From positions 156,567 through 220,566 of the forward strand of contig JACRFB010000072.1 of NCBI GenBank assembly GCA_016218045.1: 64,000 nucleotides of DNA, given 5' to 3'. Numbering within the stretch: position 1 is the stretch's first letter; each line of letters starts with the position of its first letter. The notes below the pieces were generated by a model, which was given only the letters and a program-made list of their open reading frames with translations, was not told the DNA's origin and ran no database searches. This DNA is from Ignavibacteriota bacterium (GTDB lineage Bacteria; Bacteroidota; Ignavibacteria; SZUA-365). Positions 1-8,460 of the stretch are shown piece after piece. Position numbers and translations under genes: made by a program.

Positions 1-111
1 AGAGTATCAAGATGCAGTCGCTGCTCGATGCGTGGAACAACATATCGTGATGCCATGTCTCCTCCGGCTGCTGATCGAAATCACCTCCAAGATCCGAAAC
101 GGCGGTACACG

Positions 112-714
112 ATGAAAGACATGTGGAACGAACGATATACAGCCCCCGGCTATGTGTACGGGACGGAACCCAACGAATTCTTCCGCGCACACCTCGCGGC
201 GCGCGCGCCCGGGCGGATTCTGCTGCCGGCCGAAGGCGAGGGCCGCAACGCCGTGTATGCCGCCTCGCAGGGTTGGCAGGTGGATGCCTTCGATTACAGC
301 ACGGCCGGACGCGACAAGGCGATGGCGCTCGCGGAAGAGCGCGGCGTCACGATTTTGTACCACGTCGCCGACTTGTCCAACGCCCATTTTCCCGAGGGTG
401 AGTTCGATGCCGTCGGTCTCTTTTTTGTGCATCTCCCCGCCGCGCTCCGTATCGATGTGCACACACGCTGCATCCGCGCCCTGAAACCCGGTGGACTGCT
501 GCTTCTCGAAGCGTTTCATCCCGAACAACTCGACCTGCTTTCGGGCGGACCAAAAAATCCGGACCTCCTGTACTCGGTCGACATGCTCCGCGCCGACTTC
601 GCGGCGCTGCATCTCGACATCGCTGAAACCGTACGTATCGAACTCGACGAAGGTCCGATGCATCGTGGACCGGCAGCGGTGGTGCGGGTGGCCGGGATTA
701 GGGGGAGGAGTTAG
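112..714 (+). CDS. Class I SAM-dependent methyltransferase (TehB-like)
   Basis: This is a predicted cytosolic small-molecule methyltransferase of about 200 residues. The N-terminal MWNERY...YVYGTEPNEF segment and the following GEGRNAVYAA glycine-rich loop are typical of the TehB/thiopurine-like family. The loop binds S-adenosylmethionine, and VDAFDYS supplies the acidic ribose-binding strand. The start is placed at the ATG at 112 because family members begin at or just before MWxxRY. A longer frame opens at 28 and a shorter start lies at 121. The last codons (GIRGRS) and the TAG stop are already inside a 7-nt AGTTAGG repeat array, so the native C-terminus may have been overwritten. The substrate is unknown. 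Confidence 0.8.
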   Translation: MKDMWNERYTAPGYVYGTEPNEFFRAHLAARAPGRILLPAEGEGRNAVYAASQGWQVDAFDYSTAGRDKAMALAEERGVTILYHVADLSNAHFPEGEFDAVGLFFVHLPAALRIDVHTRCIRALKPGGLLLLEAFHPEQLDLLSGGPKNPDLLYSVDMLRADFAALHLDIAETVRIELDEGPMHRGPAAVVRVAGIRGRS

Positions 715-757
715 GAGCTGGGAGTTAGGAGTTAGGGGTTGGGAGTGGGGACGGGGA
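703..757 (+). repeat. 7-nt tandem repeat array (AGTTAGG/AGTTGGG)
   Basis: About seven degenerate copies of a 7-nt word start at the end of the methyltransferase reading frame and run into the intergenic region. The word is the reverse complement of the ACTCCCA word at 1910-1996. The rest of the gap up to 925 shows no gene. Confidence 0.8.
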
Positions 758-925
758 CAGCGGTGGGCAGCGGGGACGAATCGTTGCGACCTTGCCACTT
801 TTCCACTTTGTTACTTCGCGACGACAATTTGTTGCCATCACCGATGCTTCGTCTGTCCGCCATTGAAACTTTTTTCCGAAGTCCCGTATACTCCGCATTC
901 TCCACCCCAAAACATAGGAGTTTTC

Positions 926-1294
926 ATGGCCAACATGCTCAACTGGTTCGAAATCCCCGTCACGGATATGGATCGTGCCGCGGTGTTTTACGGCAAGATA
1001 TTCGGCATTGAAATCCAACAGTCCGAAATGGGCGGCATACAGATGGGATTCCTCGGCAACTGGCAGGAGGGAATGACCGGCGCCCTGTGCAAAGGCGAAT
1101 GGTACACACCGAGCACCGACGGCGCCATTCTGTACCTGAACGGCGGCGACGATCTGGGTGTCGTGCTTGCAAAAATTCCCGACGCGGGCGGAACAGTCAT
1201 CATGCCCAAGACTCATATCAACGACGACATCGGCTACTTCGCGATGTTCATCGACACCGAGGGCAACCGCATGGCGTTGCATTCGCAGCATTGA
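926..1294 (+). CDS. VOC (glyoxalase/bleomycin-resistance) family protein
   Basis: A 122-residue single-domain vicinal-oxygen-chelate protein. It shows the usual opening WFEIPVTDMDRAAVFYGKIF and the closing block GYFAMFIDTEGNRMALHS, each part of a beta-alpha-beta-beta-beta half-fold. Members bind a divalent metal and act on varied small molecules, so no substrate can be assigned. The start at 926 follows an AGGAG-like ribosome-binding site (ATAGGAG) at a 6-nt spacing. A strong intrinsic terminator lies just downstream, so this is a single-gene unit. Confidence 0.85.
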   Translation: MANMLNWFEIPVTDMDRAAVFYGKIFGIEIQQSEMGGIQMGFLGNWQEGMTGALCKGEWYTPSTDGAILYLNGGDDLGVVLAKIPDAGGTVIMPKTHINDDIGYFAMFIDTEGNRMALHSQH

Positions 1295-1316
1295 TTTTTC
1301 GCGCTGCTGAATCTTG

Positions 1317-1345
1317 AAGACCCGCATATTGCGGGTCTTTTTTTT
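1317..1345 (+). terminator. Intrinsic terminator
   Basis: Perfect 9-bp stem AAGACCCGC / GCGGGTCTT with an ATATT loop, followed by a T run. It lies 22 bases after the VOC gene stop. Confidence 0.9.
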
Positions 1346-1388
1346 CTGGCGAAGGACATGGACAACCGGGAAGACATCAGGATACGAC

Positions 1389-1673
1389 GGACGCGCCGGA
1401 GGCGCGTCCGTGGAGGCGCGCTAATCCCACGGGACAGCGGGACGCGCCGGAGGCGCGTCCGTGGAGGGGCGCTAAACCCGCGGGACCGCGGGACGCGCCG
1501 GAGGCGCGTCCGTGGAGGCGCGCTAAATCCGCGGGACCGCGGGACGCGCCGGAGGCGCGTCCGTGGAGGCGCGCTAATCCCACGGGACAGCGGGACGCGC
1601 CGGAGGCGCGTCCGTGGAGGCGCGCTAATCCCACGGGACAGCGGGACGCGCCGGAGGCGCGTCCGTGGAGGGG
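1389..1673. repeat. 51-bp tandem hairpin repeat array, six palindromes
   Basis: Six copies at about 1389, 1440, 1491, 1542, 1593 and 1644, with a period of 51 bp. Each unit carries a perfect hairpin (GGACGCGCC, loop GGA, GGCGCGTCC). A second arm pair, CCGTGG...CCACGG, brackets the unit linker, so each copy can fold into two stem-loops. The copies differ by a few substitutions (ATCCCAC versus ACCCGCG). The period is a multiple of three, which produces Arg-rich pseudo-proteins on both strands. The element resembles a REP or palindromic unit more than a gene. Confidence 0.85.
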
Positions 1674-1770
1674 TATCCCACGGAAATGCTATCTTGCCTG
1701 AAGTCGAATATGCTCGACAGCCAGCAATGGCGCCAGAGCATCGAAACGCTGCAAGCTGTCGCGACTTACT

Positions 1771-1852
1771 CTAATCGTCTAATCGTCTGATCGTCCAATC
1801 GTCTGATCGTCCAATCGTCTGATCGTCTAATCGTCTGATCGTCTGATCGTCC
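1771..1852. repeat. 8-nt tandem repeat array (TGATCGTC family)
   Basis: About ten copies of an 8-nt word alternating TGATCGTC, TAATCGTC and CAATCGTC. The same family recurs at 57211-57297 and inside the aminotransferase gene at 62920-63117. No gene is seen in the 1346-2000 interval, which is otherwise made of repeats. Confidence 0.85.
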
Positions 1853-1868
1853 GAAACAGAGCCGTCGC

Positions 1869-1894
1869 GGTTCGACAAGCTCACCGTGACACAC
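1869..1894. repeat. Dispersed TTCGACAAGCTC...GTGACAC element
   Basis: Short dispersed repeat built around TTCGACAAGCTCACCGTGAC. A related copy lies at 57169-57192. Similar words are common dispersed intergenic repeats in many bacterial genomes. Confidence 0.55.
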
Positions 1895-1909
1895 CTTCTC
1901 TATTGCGCC

Positions 1910-1996
1910 ACTCCCTACTCCCAACTCCCAACTCCCTACTCCCAACTCCCAACTCCCTACTCCCAACTCCCTACTCCCTACTCCCTACTCCCAACT
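1910..1996. repeat. 7-nt tandem repeat array (CCCTACT/CCCAACT)
   Basis: Twelve or so copies of a 7-nt word alternating CCCTACT and CCCAACT. The array ends four bases before the start codon of the DMT transporter gene, leaving no room for a normal ribosome-binding site. Confidence 0.85.
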
Positions 1997-2000
1997 CGCA

Positions 2001-2894
2001 ATGCCTTTTCTCGGAGAACTCAGCGCACTGACAACGGCCATACTCTGGTCCGGAACGTCGATCGTGTTCTCGTCCGCGACGCGGCGTGTGGGGGCGATGC
2101 AGGTGAACATTACGCGGCTGTTTCTGGCGTTGATTTTTCTGGCGGTGAGTATCGCCGTCATTGGCGCGCCCGTGAATGTGAGTGCAGAACAACTGGTTCT
2201 GCTGGCGGTGAGCGGAGTGATCGGACTCACCTTCGGCGACACCTTCCTTTTTCTCGCATTCAAAGAATGCGGCGCGCGCATCAGCATGCTCGTGATGGCG
2301 TCGGCGCCCGCGATGTCGGCGGTGCTCGCGTGGATGTTCCTCGGCGAGGCGCTGTCGTTCTGGGGTGTGACGGGCATGGGCATCACGCTGGCCGGTATTG
2401 TGGGCGTGGTGGTGGAGCGGCGCGAGGCCGGAGAGCAGCCGCACGGCCGCGTGACACGGCGCGGCGTGTTCTACGCCTTCCTCGGCGCACTCGGGCAGGC
2501 GGTGGGACTCATCTTCGCCAAACTCGCGTTTAACCTCGGCGACGTTCACGGCTTTGTGGCGAGCTTCACACGCATCGGCGCGGCGGTCGTGTCGCTCCTC
2601 CCCATCATCGTTTTCACTCCCTGGTATCCGAATCCCTTCCGCGTGTTCCGACGCGATCCTCGCGCGCTCACACTCACAGCCGTCGGCGCGGTGATCGGGC
2701 CCTATCTCGGCATCACGTTCAGTCTGATCTCGATACAACACACCGACGTGGCCATCGCCGCCACCATCATGGCCACACCGCCGATACTCATGCTCCCCAT
2801 GGTCCGCCTCGTGTACAAGGAGCAGCTCTCCTGGCGCGCCGTCGCCGGCGCATTTATCGCCGTGGCAGGTGTGGCGGTGCTGTTTTTACGATGA
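2001..2894 (+). CDS. EamA/DMT-family inner-membrane transporter
   Basis: A 297-residue protein with about ten hydrophobic segments arranged as two EamA halves. The first half is residues 1-140 (ALTTAILWSGTSIVF, RLFLALIFLAV). The second starts near residue 155 (VFYAFLGALGQAVGLIFAKLA) and ends in GAFIAVAGVAVLFLR. EamA proteins export amino acids or other metabolites, so the substrate cannot be told. The ATG at 2001 abuts the 7-nt repeat array and lacks a visible Shine-Dalgarno sequence. Expression may therefore depend on the repeat or on leaderless or unstructured initiation. Confidence 0.85.
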   Translation: MPFLGELSALTTAILWSGTSIVFSSATRRVGAMQVNITRLFLALIFLAVSIAVIGAPVNVSAEQLVLLAVSGVIGLTFGDTFLFLAFKECGARISMLVMASAPAMSAVLAWMFLGEALSFWGVTGMGITLAGIVGVVVERREAGEQPHGRVTRRGVFYAFLGALGQAVGLIFAKLAFNLGDVHGFVASFTRIGAAVVSLLPIIVFTPWYPNPFRVFRRDPRALTLTAVGAVIGPYLGITFSLISIQHTDVAIAATIMATPPILMLPMVRLVYKEQLSWRAVAGAFIAVAGVAVLFLR

Positions 2895-2914
2895 CAATCG
2901 TGGATTAGTCCGAG

Positions 2915-2998
2915 AAGTGGAAGGTAGCAACGTAGAAAGTAACAGATCTGACGAATCTACGTTCCTGTCCTACTTTGCTACCTTGCTACTTTCAACAT
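2915..2998. repeat. Inverted degenerate 7-nt repeats between convergent genes
   Basis: GAAGTGGAAGGTAGC-type words on the plus strand (about 2915-2943) face CTACTTTGCTACCTTGCTAC words (about 2969-2994). The interval can fold into a long imperfect hairpin between the convergent DMT and rlpA-like genes, so it could act as a two-way terminator. Confidence 0.6.
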
Positions 2999-2999
2999 C

Positions 3000-3680
3000 C
3001 TATCGTACCTGAAACACAAACCCCGCCACACCTTTCTTCTTCAAGGACGCGAGATGAAGAACGGCGGCGTCGCGCGTGTCGAAACTGCCGATGACGAGGC
3101 GGTGCACATCGCGGCCGCCTGTAGTCGCGAACTGCACGTAGATGGTGCCGACCTGCTTTCTCTCGAGTTCGTTGAGGCGGCGTATGAGCGCCTCCACCTG
3201 GGTAAACGACCCGACCTGTATGCCGAAACCGCGCAGGGTGCTCGGCGTGACGTCGACCTTGTAGAATTCGTTGCGTGAGACGTGGTCGCCCGCGGGCGAC
3301 TCGGCCCGGCCCACCACCTCGATGCGCACGGGAGCAGTGCCGCTCTTCATCATGCCGAGTTTGGCGGCGGCGGCCTTGGTAAGATCGATGATGCGGTCGT
3401 CCTTGAACGGACCCGCATCGTTGATGCGCACGATCACACTTTTCCCGTTGCCGAGATGTGTCACACGCACGAGTGAATTGAACGGCAGCGTGAGATGCGC
3501 CGCCGTCATCGCCCACATGCTGTAACGCTCACCGTTGGCCGTGGTCTTCCCGTGGAACTCCTCCGCGTAATACGAGGCCTCGCCCGTCTGTACGAAACCC
3601 TCCTGCGATACCGCACGAAGAGTGAGGAGGAGGAATAGACACAGGAGAATACACGAATTGCCCCGGTTACATCGTCTCAA
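3000..3680 (-). CDS. RlpA-like septal-ring family protein (double-psi beta-barrel plus SPOR domain)
   Basis: Exported cell-wall protein. The hydrophobic signal ILLCLFLLLTLRAVSQ is followed by a double-psi beta-barrel with the RlpA hallmarks GEASYYAEEFHGKTTANGE and DRIIDLTKAAAAKLGM. A C-terminal SPOR domain (FGIQVGSFTQVEALIRRL...VIGSFDTRDAA) binds denuded peptidoglycan. Family members are lytic transglycosylases or division-associated wall factors. No ATG lies close to the signal peptide. I place the start at a TTG (3680) giving MRRCNRGNS. The frame stays open upstream only because it passes through repeat DNA. There is no lipobox Cys next to the cleavage region, unlike E. coli RlpA. Confidence 0.8.
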   Translation of the reverse strand: MRRCNRGNSCILLCLFLLLTLRAVSQEGFVQTGEASYYAEEFHGKTTANGERYSMWAMTAAHLTLPFNSLVRVTHLGNGKSVIVRINDAGPFKDDRIIDLTKAAAAKLGMMKSGTAPVRIEVVGRAESPAGDHVSRNEFYKVDVTPSTLRGFGIQVGSFTQVEALIRRLNELERKQVGTIYVQFATTGGRDVHRLVIGSFDTRDAAVLHLASLKKKGVAGFVFQVR

Positions 3681-3684
3681 TCCC

Positions 3685-3795
3685 GTCGCGCTTCGACTTC
3701 GCTCAGCGAGACACCTCTCCGCTCGGCCGCACTCCCTCGATATCACTGTCCGGTTCTCCCGCTCTCCCGCTGTCCCGCTGTCCCGCTGTCCCGCG
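3685..3795. repeat. Dispersed 28-bp element plus 8-nt GGGACAGC-family array
   Basis: Positions 3685-3712 hold a 28-bp element that recurs with one mismatch at 61151-61178 and is closely related to 61083-61110, in inverse orientation. About six 8-nt copies (TCCCGCTG on plus, GGGACAGC on minus) follow at 3746-3795. This array encodes the last ~20 residues of the AI-2E permease. Confidence 0.8.
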
Positions 3796-4825
3796 CTCCG
3801 GAGCCACTCATGAGCATCGCGTAGGGACGCAACTCGTCGAACTGTTCGAACACGATTTTGATCATCGACATCAGCGGCACGGCGAGTATCATGCCCCACA
3901 CGCCCCACAGCCAGCCCCAGAAAATGAGGGAGGCAAGGATGAGCAGCGGACTCAGATTCAGACTGAAGGCCATGAGCTTCGGTTCGAGCACATTGCCGAC
4001 AAGGTTCTGCACAACAATGAGCAGCACCAGAGCCAGCAGAGCCGTGACCGGCGAATCGAATTGCAGCAGCGCGATGAGGACGGGGAACACGGTGGCAAAC
4101 AGGGATCCGACGTTGGGAATAAAATTCAGGAGGAAGGTGAGGAAACCCCAGAGCAGCGCGAAGTCGACACCGAGTATGGCGAGTATGCCCGCAACCAAAG
4201 CGCCCGTGAGTGCGCTGACGAGCGTCTTCACGAGCATATAGCGGCGGACACGATCGTCGATATGCCCGATTACTTCCGCGACGGCCCGCGCGCGTTCCGG
4301 CGGAAAGGCCATGGCGACCTTCGTCGTCAGACTTCCGCTTCCGGCCAGCATGAAGATGAGGAAGAGAAGAATCATGAACCCGTTACTCAGCAGCGAGACA
4401 AGAGAATCGAATCCGGTGGACAGCAGCGGCGCAACCTGGCTCAATGCGTCCCGGGGATTGAAGTCGCTGAGTGTCATGCCGAAATTCGACGCCACGCCCG
4501 ATGCCGCCGTGAGCAGGTCCTCCGACAGTGTCACCATCTTCGCCTCATACCGCGGCAGCGCCGCGATAAAGGCGTTGGCGCTGCCCACGAGTACCATCGA
4601 CACGCCGTACAACATGCCCGCGATGACCAGCATCACCACAATGAGCGCAAGCGCCATGGGCACCCGCCGCTTGCGCAAAAACAACACCACGGGTTTGAAG
4701 AGGAACGACAGGAACATCGCGAGCACAAAGGGCAGCAGCACCGTCTGCAGCAGATACAGCACCGTCCCGATGGCCACGAGTGCCAGCACCGCCAGGAGCG
4801 CTATGATAATCTTCTGTTCCTTCAT
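3743..4825 (-). CDS. AI-2E transporter (TqsA/PerM) family permease
   Basis: A 360-residue polytopic membrane protein. Paired N-terminal helices (IIIALLAVLALVAIGTVLYLL, LLPFVLAMFLSFLFKPVVLFL) precede an extended soluble stretch. The C-terminal helical block holds the family-typical FIPNVGSLFATVFPVLIALL and LAVPLMSMIKIVFEQF. Members export small molecules such as AI-2 or act as Na+/H+ antiporters. The ATG at 4825 is chosen because GGAGGG sits about ten bases upstream. After the expected end (PYAMLMSGSG) the frame runs into 8-nt repeats that add ARDSGTAGQRESGRTGQ, a tail that is almost certainly not ancestral. Confidence 0.85.
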   Translation of the reverse strand: MKEQKIIIALLAVLALVAIGTVLYLLQTVLLPFVLAMFLSFLFKPVVLFLRKRRVPMALALIVVMLVIAGMLYGVSMVLVGSANAFIAALPRYEAKMVTLSEDLLTAASGVASNFGMTLSDFNPRDALSQVAPLLSTGFDSLVSLLSNGFMILLFLIFMLAGSGSLTTKVAMAFPPERARAVAEVIGHIDDRVRRYMLVKTLVSALTGALVAGILAILGVDFALLWGFLTFLLNFIPNVGSLFATVFPVLIALLQFDSPVTALLALVLLIVVQNLVGNVLEPKLMAFSLNLSPLLILASLIFWGWLWGVWGMILAVPLMSMIKIVFEQFDELRPYAMLMSGSGARDSGTAGQRESGRTGQ

Positions 4826-4926
4826 CCGATTGGTCCCTCCGTCATACTTCCTATTACGCAGCCGTGTTCCGTGAGTGCGGCGGGCCGCCGGAGGCGGACC
4901 CCGCCAGGGCCATTTCACCTGTATGA

Positions 4927-5793
4927 TCAGTCCTCCGCGAGCAGCATTTCCTCGGCCTTCCGAAGCTCCGCGCGATGCAGCTCGTCCACTTCCGGATACG
5001 ACAGATCGAGATCGCGGAGCCGCCGCACGATGATATCGGCAACCGCAGCGCGTGTGAACCATTTGTGGTCGGCGGGGATCACATACCAGGGTGCGTGTTT
5101 TGTGCTCGTGGCATTCAGCATGGCCTCGTACGCATCCATGTACGCATCCCAGTGCTGCCGTTCCTTCGCGTCGTTAATCGAGAATTTCCAGTTCTTCTCG
5201 GGCCGCTGCAATCGTTCGAGGAAACGTTTTTTCTGTTCCTTCTTAGAGACATTCAGGAAAAATTTCAGAATCACTATCCCGTTGCGTACGAGGTATTCTT
5301 CGATGTTGTTGATCTCTTCGTAGCGCCGTTTCCATACATCCCCCTTTTTGGCTTCGGCCGGGAGCTGCTGACGGTCGATGATCTCGGGATGTACTCGCGT
5401 CACAAGCACTTCTTCGTAGTACGAGCGGTTGAAGATGCCGATGCGTCCGCGTTCGGGCAGAGCCTTCATGCATCGCCACAGGTAATCGTGATCGAGTTCC
5501 TCCGCCGATGGGGCCTTGAAACTGTACACCTGGCAGCCCTGCGGGTTCACGCCCGACATGACGTGTTTGATCGTCCCGTCCTTGCCCGCTGCGTCCATGG
5601 CCTGGAAAATCAGCAGCATCGCATACGTGTTCTGCGCGTAGAGCACATCCTGCAGCGTGGCGAGTTCCTCGATGTCCTCGCGCAATTTGCCGAGCGCCTC
5701 CTCCTTCTCGGTGAAGTGGCCGGTGAAATCGGGATCAAAATCCTTGAGCTTCCTTTTCTCGTCGTGGGGCACGAGGTAGGGTGAGTGATCCAT
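4927..5793 (-). CDS. ppk2: Polyphosphate kinase 2 family protein
   Basis: A 288-residue single-domain PPK2, a cytosolic enzyme that moves phosphate between polyphosphate and nucleotides. The Walker A loop is QAMDAAGKDGT at about residues 64-74. The Walker B/lid region FNRSYYEEVLVTRVHPE lies near 120-136, and KFFLNVSKKEQKKRFLERL follows. Length and motifs fit the short PPK2 classes that phosphorylate AMP or ADP, but class I versus III cannot be decided by eye. The ATG at 5793 has GAGGAGAA upstream. The 100-bp gap to the AI-2E gene contains a GC-rich palindrome-like stretch (4880-4905) and no gene. Confidence 0.9.
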   Translation of the reverse strand: MDHSPYLVPHDEKRKLKDFDPDFTGHFTEKEEALGKLREDIEELATLQDVLYAQNTYAMLLIFQAMDAAGKDGTIKHVMSGVNPQGCQVYSFKAPSAEELDHDYLWRCMKALPERGRIGIFNRSYYEEVLVTRVHPEIIDRQQLPAEAKKGDVWKRRYEEINNIEEYLVRNGIVILKFFLNVSKKEQKKRFLERLQRPEKNWKFSINDAKERQHWDAYMDAYEAMLNATSTKHAPWYVIPADHKWFTRAAVADIIVRRLRDLDLSYPEVDELHRAELRKAEEMLLAED

Positions 5794-5851
5794 AGTTCTT
5801 CTCCTCAGTGTGTGTGAGCATCCGCCGCGCGGTGCTCACAGGTGCGATGGA

Positions 5852-8242
5852 TCAGTGAACGGCGACAAAACGCGCCGCGGCGCTTTGTACTCCTGCACGC
5901 AGACGCAGCACATACACACCCGGACGCAACGGCTGCGCCAGCGCGATTTCATGTATTCCGTCGCGCAGGGATTCGAGCGGCGCGGACGCCACACGCGTGC
6001 CGAGCAGTGTGTACACATCCACGATACCTCCATGCTCATTCGCGGCGCCGGACAGTGTGAATGCGACACCCGTCGCCGATGCGCGCGCACCCGAGAGCGC
6101 AAGACCCGAGGGCCGCACGGGAACTTGCTCGAGGTCCGTCACGAGTGTTTCGATAGTGCCGTCGTAGGCGATGCGGTACACATGATTCGGAAGCAGCGTG
6201 GTGAAGCGGCGGCTTGTGCCGTTGGTATAGCGTATCACGACGCTGTCGATGTCGGCCCAGCCGAGGCCGAAATGGTGCTCGTTGCTGTTCTGGCTGGCCG
6301 TGGTGCCTGTGCCGCCGGAATGGGTGGTGCGTTGCAGCGCGCGGCCCCCGGCATACACGGTCACCTTCGTGCCGAAGGCATCACGGGCAACGGACTGTGA
6401 CGCGTCGCCTGTCAGACGTATTCCGATGTAGCGGCCCTTTTTCTGCAGATCGTTGCGGAAGAGGCGCACGGCGTCGGTGGGACTGGCGGCAATCAGATCC
6501 ATGTCGCCGTCGTTGTCGAAGTCCAGCCGCGCTGCGGTCCATGCACCGTGTATGTTCGCGCCCGTGTGCCAGGTTCTGTCGAGCAGTCGGCCGCTGCCCT
6601 CGAGGTCGTTGATGTAGAAACGCGAGCGTCTGTAGGGTTCGCCGCTGGCGCCCGCCGCGTTGTACGCGTACTGGCAATGGAACACGTCGAGCAGTCCGTC
6701 GAGATCCCAGTCCGCCAGCACCACGCCGAAATTCATCTCGAAAAACTTGAGGCCGTACTCGTGCTGGCGTTCTTCGAACAGCGTGATCGACGGACCGCCG
6801 TTCATGAAGATGAGCGAGGGATTCGAGACCTGCCCGCGCCAGTCCGGATGTCCGAGATTTCCGACAATCAGATCCTCGTATCCGGAATTATCGATATCAC
6901 CCCACTCGCAGCCGGCGCCATGTCCGAAGTACTGCGGCGACGCGGTCGGATTGCCGCGCAGGCCCGTGGCCTCGGCCGTATTGGTGAATGTGCCGTTGCC
7001 GTTATTGTGATGGAGCAGGTCGGGTGCGAGCCGGTATGTGGCCACAAAAATGTCGGTGCGTCCATCGTCGTCGTAGTCGCAGGCGCTCGCGGCCCAGCAG
7101 TCGTAATAGGGCGCGGGTTCGGCGGCGCCGATGCCGCTCGCCTGTGTCTCGTTGGTGAAGCTGCCGTCTCCCGCGTTTTTCCAGATCTGGTCCGGGAAGT
7201 AGGTCTCCTGGCCCGAGGCCTCGCGCCGGCCATTGGCGATAAAGAGGTCGAGGCGCCCGTCGTTGTTATAGTCGAGCCACATCGGTGTGACCGTGGGGCG
7301 TGGATTCGTGAGCTTCGTGGCGGCGGTGATGTCGGTGAACGTGCCTCCGTCGTTGCGGTACACCTTGTCGTTGTCGCCGCCGTTGACGGCGTAACAGTCC
7401 TGATCGCCGTCGTTGTCGATATCGGCCCACACCGACGCTCCCGCCTCAATGCCCAGTGCCACCCGTTCGAACGTGCCGTCCTTTTTGTTGTGGTAGAAGT
7501 TGCTGCCGACGGCCACATCGTCGAAGCCGTCGTTGTCCCAGTCCACCACACTCACGCGTCCGGCCTTGAATATCGCGTTCGAGGCATCGACGATGCCGGC
7601 ACTTTTTGTGACGTCGACCATGGTGGCCGCGGGTGGCTGCGCCGAGCCGCCGCCGGCAGGATACGAGTACACAACTTCGAGGCGAATCATGAAGTCGCCC
7701 GCGCCGCGGTAGTACACGCCCGGGAAACCGAGCGTATTGTTCGAGATCGGATCGTACAGGAAGGCGGCGAGCGGTGAGGAGACGCCGTTGTTGTCGATGC
7801 CGAAGAAGGGTCCGGCGGATTTGATGCGGTGCTGTATCACGATGCGGTCGTAGCCGTCGCTGCGCAGGGCGCCCGCGGGAACGGGGATGTCGAACCATCC
7901 GGGTGTGCCGTTGTAGTCGAATATTATCGGATCGATGAGTGTGTTGTACGACCACACAAAACTCGTGGGCGGAATCGCGCCTTCCGACGGATCCCCGACC
8001 ACGTAGATGGTGTCGCGCGCCGCCACGGCGCCCGCGAAGTAGATCGACAGCTTTGTCACCTCACAGGGTCCGGCCGGTTTCAGGATCGCCGACTCCTCCC
8101 ACGCGGTGAGTGGCACGTTTCCGCCGCCTACATGGTAACCGCCATACACGCCGTTGTCGATCTTCACCGTGACGGGCGTCTGCGCCTGACACATCGCCGC
8201 GCAGATCAACACTGCGCATACCGGAAACAGGAACGTCTTCAT
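5852..8242 (-). CDS. Secreted VCBS/FG-GAP repeat protein with ASPIC/UnbV domain and sorting tail
   Basis: A 796-residue exported protein with signal peptide MKTFLFPVCAVLICAAMCQAQ. Residues ~25-200 form a beta-rich domain. Residues ~205-600 carry Asp/Gly-rich calcium-binding FG-GAP/VCBS blades (VVDWDNDGFDDVAVG, ADIDNDGDQDCYAVNGGD, DYDDDGRTDIFVA). An ASPIC/UnbV module follows (AGGRALQRTTHSGG, NEHHFGLGWADID), and then a short C-terminal domain (VDVYTLLGTRVAS...PLRPGVYVLRLRAG) of type IX sorting character. Proteins of this kind are cell-surface or outer-membrane-attached. The ligand is unknown. The start is the first ATG before the signal peptide. Confidence 0.85.
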   Translation of the reverse strand: MKTFLFPVCAVLICAAMCQAQTPVTVKIDNGVYGGYHVGGGNVPLTAWEESAILKPAGPCEVTKLSIYFAGAVAARDTIYVVGDPSEGAIPPTSFVWSYNTLIDPIIFDYNGTPGWFDIPVPAGALRSDGYDRIVIQHRIKSAGPFFGIDNNGVSSPLAAFLYDPISNNTLGFPGVYYRGAGDFMIRLEVVYSYPAGGGSAQPPAATMVDVTKSAGIVDASNAIFKAGRVSVVDWDNDGFDDVAVGSNFYHNKKDGTFERVALGIEAGASVWADIDNDGDQDCYAVNGGDNDKVYRNDGGTFTDITAATKLTNPRPTVTPMWLDYNNDGRLDLFIANGRREASGQETYFPDQIWKNAGDGSFTNETQASGIGAAEPAPYYDCWAASACDYDDDGRTDIFVATYRLAPDLLHHNNGNGTFTNTAEATGLRGNPTASPQYFGHGAGCEWGDIDNSGYEDLIVGNLGHPDWRGQVSNPSLIFMNGGPSITLFEERQHEYGLKFFEMNFGVVLADWDLDGLLDVFHCQYAYNAAGASGEPYRRSRFYINDLEGSGRLLDRTWHTGANIHGAWTAARLDFDNDGDMDLIAASPTDAVRLFRNDLQKKGRYIGIRLTGDASQSVARDAFGTKVTVYAGGRALQRTTHSGGTGTTASQNSNEHHFGLGWADIDSVVIRYTNGTSRRFTTLLPNHVYRIAYDGTIETLVTDLEQVPVRPSGLALSGARASATGVAFTLSGAANEHGGIVDVYTLLGTRVASAPLESLRDGIHEIALAQPLRPGVYVLRLRAGVQSAAARFVAVH

Positions 8243-8313
8243 GATTTCACCGGACAGGTTGGGAGAGAATCTCCGGTGAAACTAGCAGGGTACTGCGTGA
8301 GAGTCAATTGTCC

Positions 8314-8440
8314 GGACAGCGGGAGAGCGGGACAGCGGGAGAGCGGGAGAGCGGGACAGCGGGAGAGCGGGAGAGCGGGACAACGGGAGAGCGGGACAGC
8401 GGGAGAGCGGGACAGCGGGACAGCGGGACAGCGGGAGAGA
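8314..8440. repeat. 8-nt tandem repeat array (GGGACAGC/GGGAGAGC)
   Basis: About fifteen copies alternating GGGACAGC and GGGAGAGC in the promoter interval of the VCBS gene. On the minus strand it reads as an open Pro-Arg-Leu-Ser octapeptide repeat. Confidence 0.9.
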
Positions 8441-8460
8441 AGGGGCAAGAACCAACACGA

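Noticed and set aside
1389..1673. CRISPR array
   Set aside because: The units are contiguous with no unique spacers. The 7- and 8-nt arrays elsewhere fail for the same reason.
1358..1774. Arg-rich 138-codon frame (and an antisense one at 1377-1634)
   Set aside because: It is produced by the 51-bp hairpin repeats, whose length is a multiple of three. There is no start context and no protein-like composition.
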